Shown: positions 5,386 through 6,063 of the stretch, one piece after another
Layout of the letters: each line of letters begins with the position of its first letter
Position numbering within the stretch: the stretch's first letter is position 1
Source: Dehalococcoidales bacterium
GTDB lineage: Bacteria > Chloroflexota > Dehalococcoidia > Dehalococcoidales > JAQTVP01
Assembly (NCBI GenBank): GCA_028707015.1
Contig: JAQTVP010000099.1
Span: 1 to 6,063, forward strand
Reading direction: 5' to 3'
DNA: 6,063 nucleotides
Notes under the pieces: model-generated
What the model was told of the DNA's origin: nothing
Seen by the model: the letters and a program-made list of their open reading frames with translations, nothing else
Database searches by the model: none
Translations under genes and position numbers: made by a program

Positions 5386-5447
5386 ATAATCCTTTTTTTA
5401 AAATAAAGATAGGTATTATCAGGCAGCAAGTTTCATAAAAGGATTAT
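5386..5447. repeat. 11-bp perfect inverted repeat with 40-nt loop
   Basis: ATAATCCTTTT at 5386-5396 is the exact complement of AAAAGGATTAT at 5437-5447. The loop contains a small GATA/TATC pairing (5408-5411 with 5417-5420). No T-run follows the right arm, so it is not a standard terminator. It could be an RNA structure in the 3' end of the upstream transcript or a leader element of the symporter. Confidence 0.45.
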
Positions 5448-5518
5448 CCGGAAATACACTTTTCACTATAGCTGTTTATATTTTTATTGATAATATGGAT
5501 AACTATTGAGTAAGCTCA

Positions 5519-5563
5519 TAAACTAGCACGCTGTATTTTTGCTAGTTTGGAGTTTTGTTTTTT
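5519..5563 (+). terminator. Possible rho-independent terminator
   Basis: AAACTAGCA (5520-5528) pairs perfectly with TGCTAGTTT (5540-5548), plus a T-G pair at 5519/5549, around an 11-nt loop. A T-rich tract (TTTTGTTTTTTT with one break) begins 4 nt after the stem. The stem has only three G-C pairs and the tract is slightly displaced, so efficiency is uncertain. It could end the 77-aa gene transcript before the symporter. Confidence 0.5.
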
Positions 5564-5678
5564 TACTTCTTGCTACAAGTGAGTTATTTTGGTGAATCAT
5601 TTGTTTTTTAGAATGGCATTTTTTGAGTTCAGAAAAAACTAATGTAAAAAGCTTAATCTAGTAATAGAGGAGTTTAAA

Positions 5679-6063
5679 ATGCTTGAACTGGTAATCATTG
5701 TGATTTATTTTGCGGGTATGATTGGGCTTGGGTTACTTAGCTATAAAAAGACAAAAAGTGTTGATGATTTTTTTGTTGCTGGCAGGAAAGGTTCCACTTT
5801 TTTAATTACAGGTTCGTTAATAGCTACTAGTATTGGCGGTTCAGCAACTGTGGGTATGGCCGGCCTGGGTTTTACTCGTGGCTTAACCGGAGCCTGGTGG
5901 TTACTGGTGGGAAGCATCGGCTTAATAATTTTAGGTTTTTTCTTTGCTAAAAAGGTGAGACAGTTTGCCTTCTATACTCTTCCGGAGTTGATAAAAGCAC
6001 AATATGATAGCCGTGTAGCCTTAGCTGCTTCTATACTCATCGTTATTTCATGGATTGGTATTG
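5679..6063 (+). CDS. Sodium:solute symporter (SSS family), N-terminal part (cut by window edge)
   Basis: An ATG at 5679, 6 nt after GAGGAG (5667-5672), opens a frame that runs 128 codons off the window end. It begins MLELVIIVIYFAGMIGLGLL. The conserved loop motif DDFFVAGRK (29-37) follows the first span, then IATSIGGSATVGMAG (48-62) in the second span, a third span about 73-92, and LPELIKAQYD before a fourth. This is the usual start of the SLC5/SSS sodium:solute symporters (PutP/PanF-type LeuT fold, typically 450-550 aa), which import a small solute with Na+ across the cytoplasmic membrane. The substrate cannot be told from this part; proline, pantothenate and short carboxylates are all transported by relatives. 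It stands alone after a 365-nt gap, suggesting its own promoter or read-through from the 77-aa gene. Confidence 0.9.
   Translation, partial: MLELVIIVIYFAGMIGLGLLSYKKTKSVDDFFVAGRKGSTFLITGSLIATSIGGSATVGMAGLGFTRGLTGAWWLLVGSIGLIILGFFFAKKVRQFAFYTLPELIKAQYDSRVALAASILIVISWIGI

Larger units (their letters stand above)
5314..5678. other. 365-nt AT-rich gap without a supported gene
   Basis: This stretch lies between the 77-aa gene and the symporter. It holds an 11-bp inverted repeat with a 40-nt loop, a terminator-like hairpin, and the symporter ribosome binding site. Open frames are very short (17 codons at 5313-5366 and 16 codons from a GTG at 5592), with no ribosome binding site. I recognise no riboswitch or T-box. 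The best promoter-like box for the symporter is TAGAAT at 5609-5614, but its -35 is poor. Confidence 0.6.

Noticed and set aside
5589..5605. Sigma-54 promoter for the symporter (TTGG-N-TTTGT)
   Set aside because: The GG and TG spacing fits but most flanking consensus bases do not, including C after the GG and C in TTGC.

Overview
The window looks like ordinary chromosome from a low-GC, Gram-positive-type anaerobe (Clostridia or Negativicutes-like Firmicutes). The evidence is AT-rich intergenic DNA, strong AGGAGG-type ribosome binding sites, TTG and GTG starts, sigma-A style promoters, a single-span signal peptidase I of the Bacillus SipS type, and the B. subtilis gene order ribD-ribE-ribBA-ribH. 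Genus cannot be fixed from the sequence alone.

Layout. Bases 1-804 are read leftward: the first 61 codons of orotate phosphoribosyltransferase (pyrE, cut by the window edge), with signal peptidase I (lepB) upstream of it. Bases 805-942 are a divergent promoter region. Bases 943-4473 are the riboflavin operon, read rightward: ribD (deaminase/reductase), ribE (riboflavin synthase), ribBA (DHBP synthase/GTP cyclohydrolase II) and ribH (lumazine synthase). Together these carry all dedicated cytoplasmic steps from GTP and ribulose 5-phosphate to riboflavin, except the dephosphorylation step, which is normally done by unlinked phosphatases. No FMN riboswitch is visible upstream of ribD. ribD also has no Shine-Dalgarno sequence, and its best promoter would give an almost leaderless mRNA.

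Bases 4474-4663 are a convergent gap holding a 128-nt region bounded by an 11-bp perfect inverted repeat with smaller hairpins inside. Bases 4664-5313 hold two small divergent genes. The leftward one encodes an 84-aa stand-alone protein resembling domain II of EF-Tu-type translation factors. The rightward one encodes a 77-aa coiled-coil protein with one CPNCGH knuckle, driven by a perfect consensus promoter. Bases 5314-5678 are a 365-nt AT-rich gap with an 11-bp inverted repeat and a terminator-like hairpin. From 5679 to the end is the N-terminal part of a sodium:solute symporter (SSS family), cut by the window edge.

I see no mobile element, CRISPR array, tRNA or rRNA. The rib, pyrE and lepB genes are familiar. 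The least explained parts are the small divergent gene pair, the ribD start, and the structured gaps.
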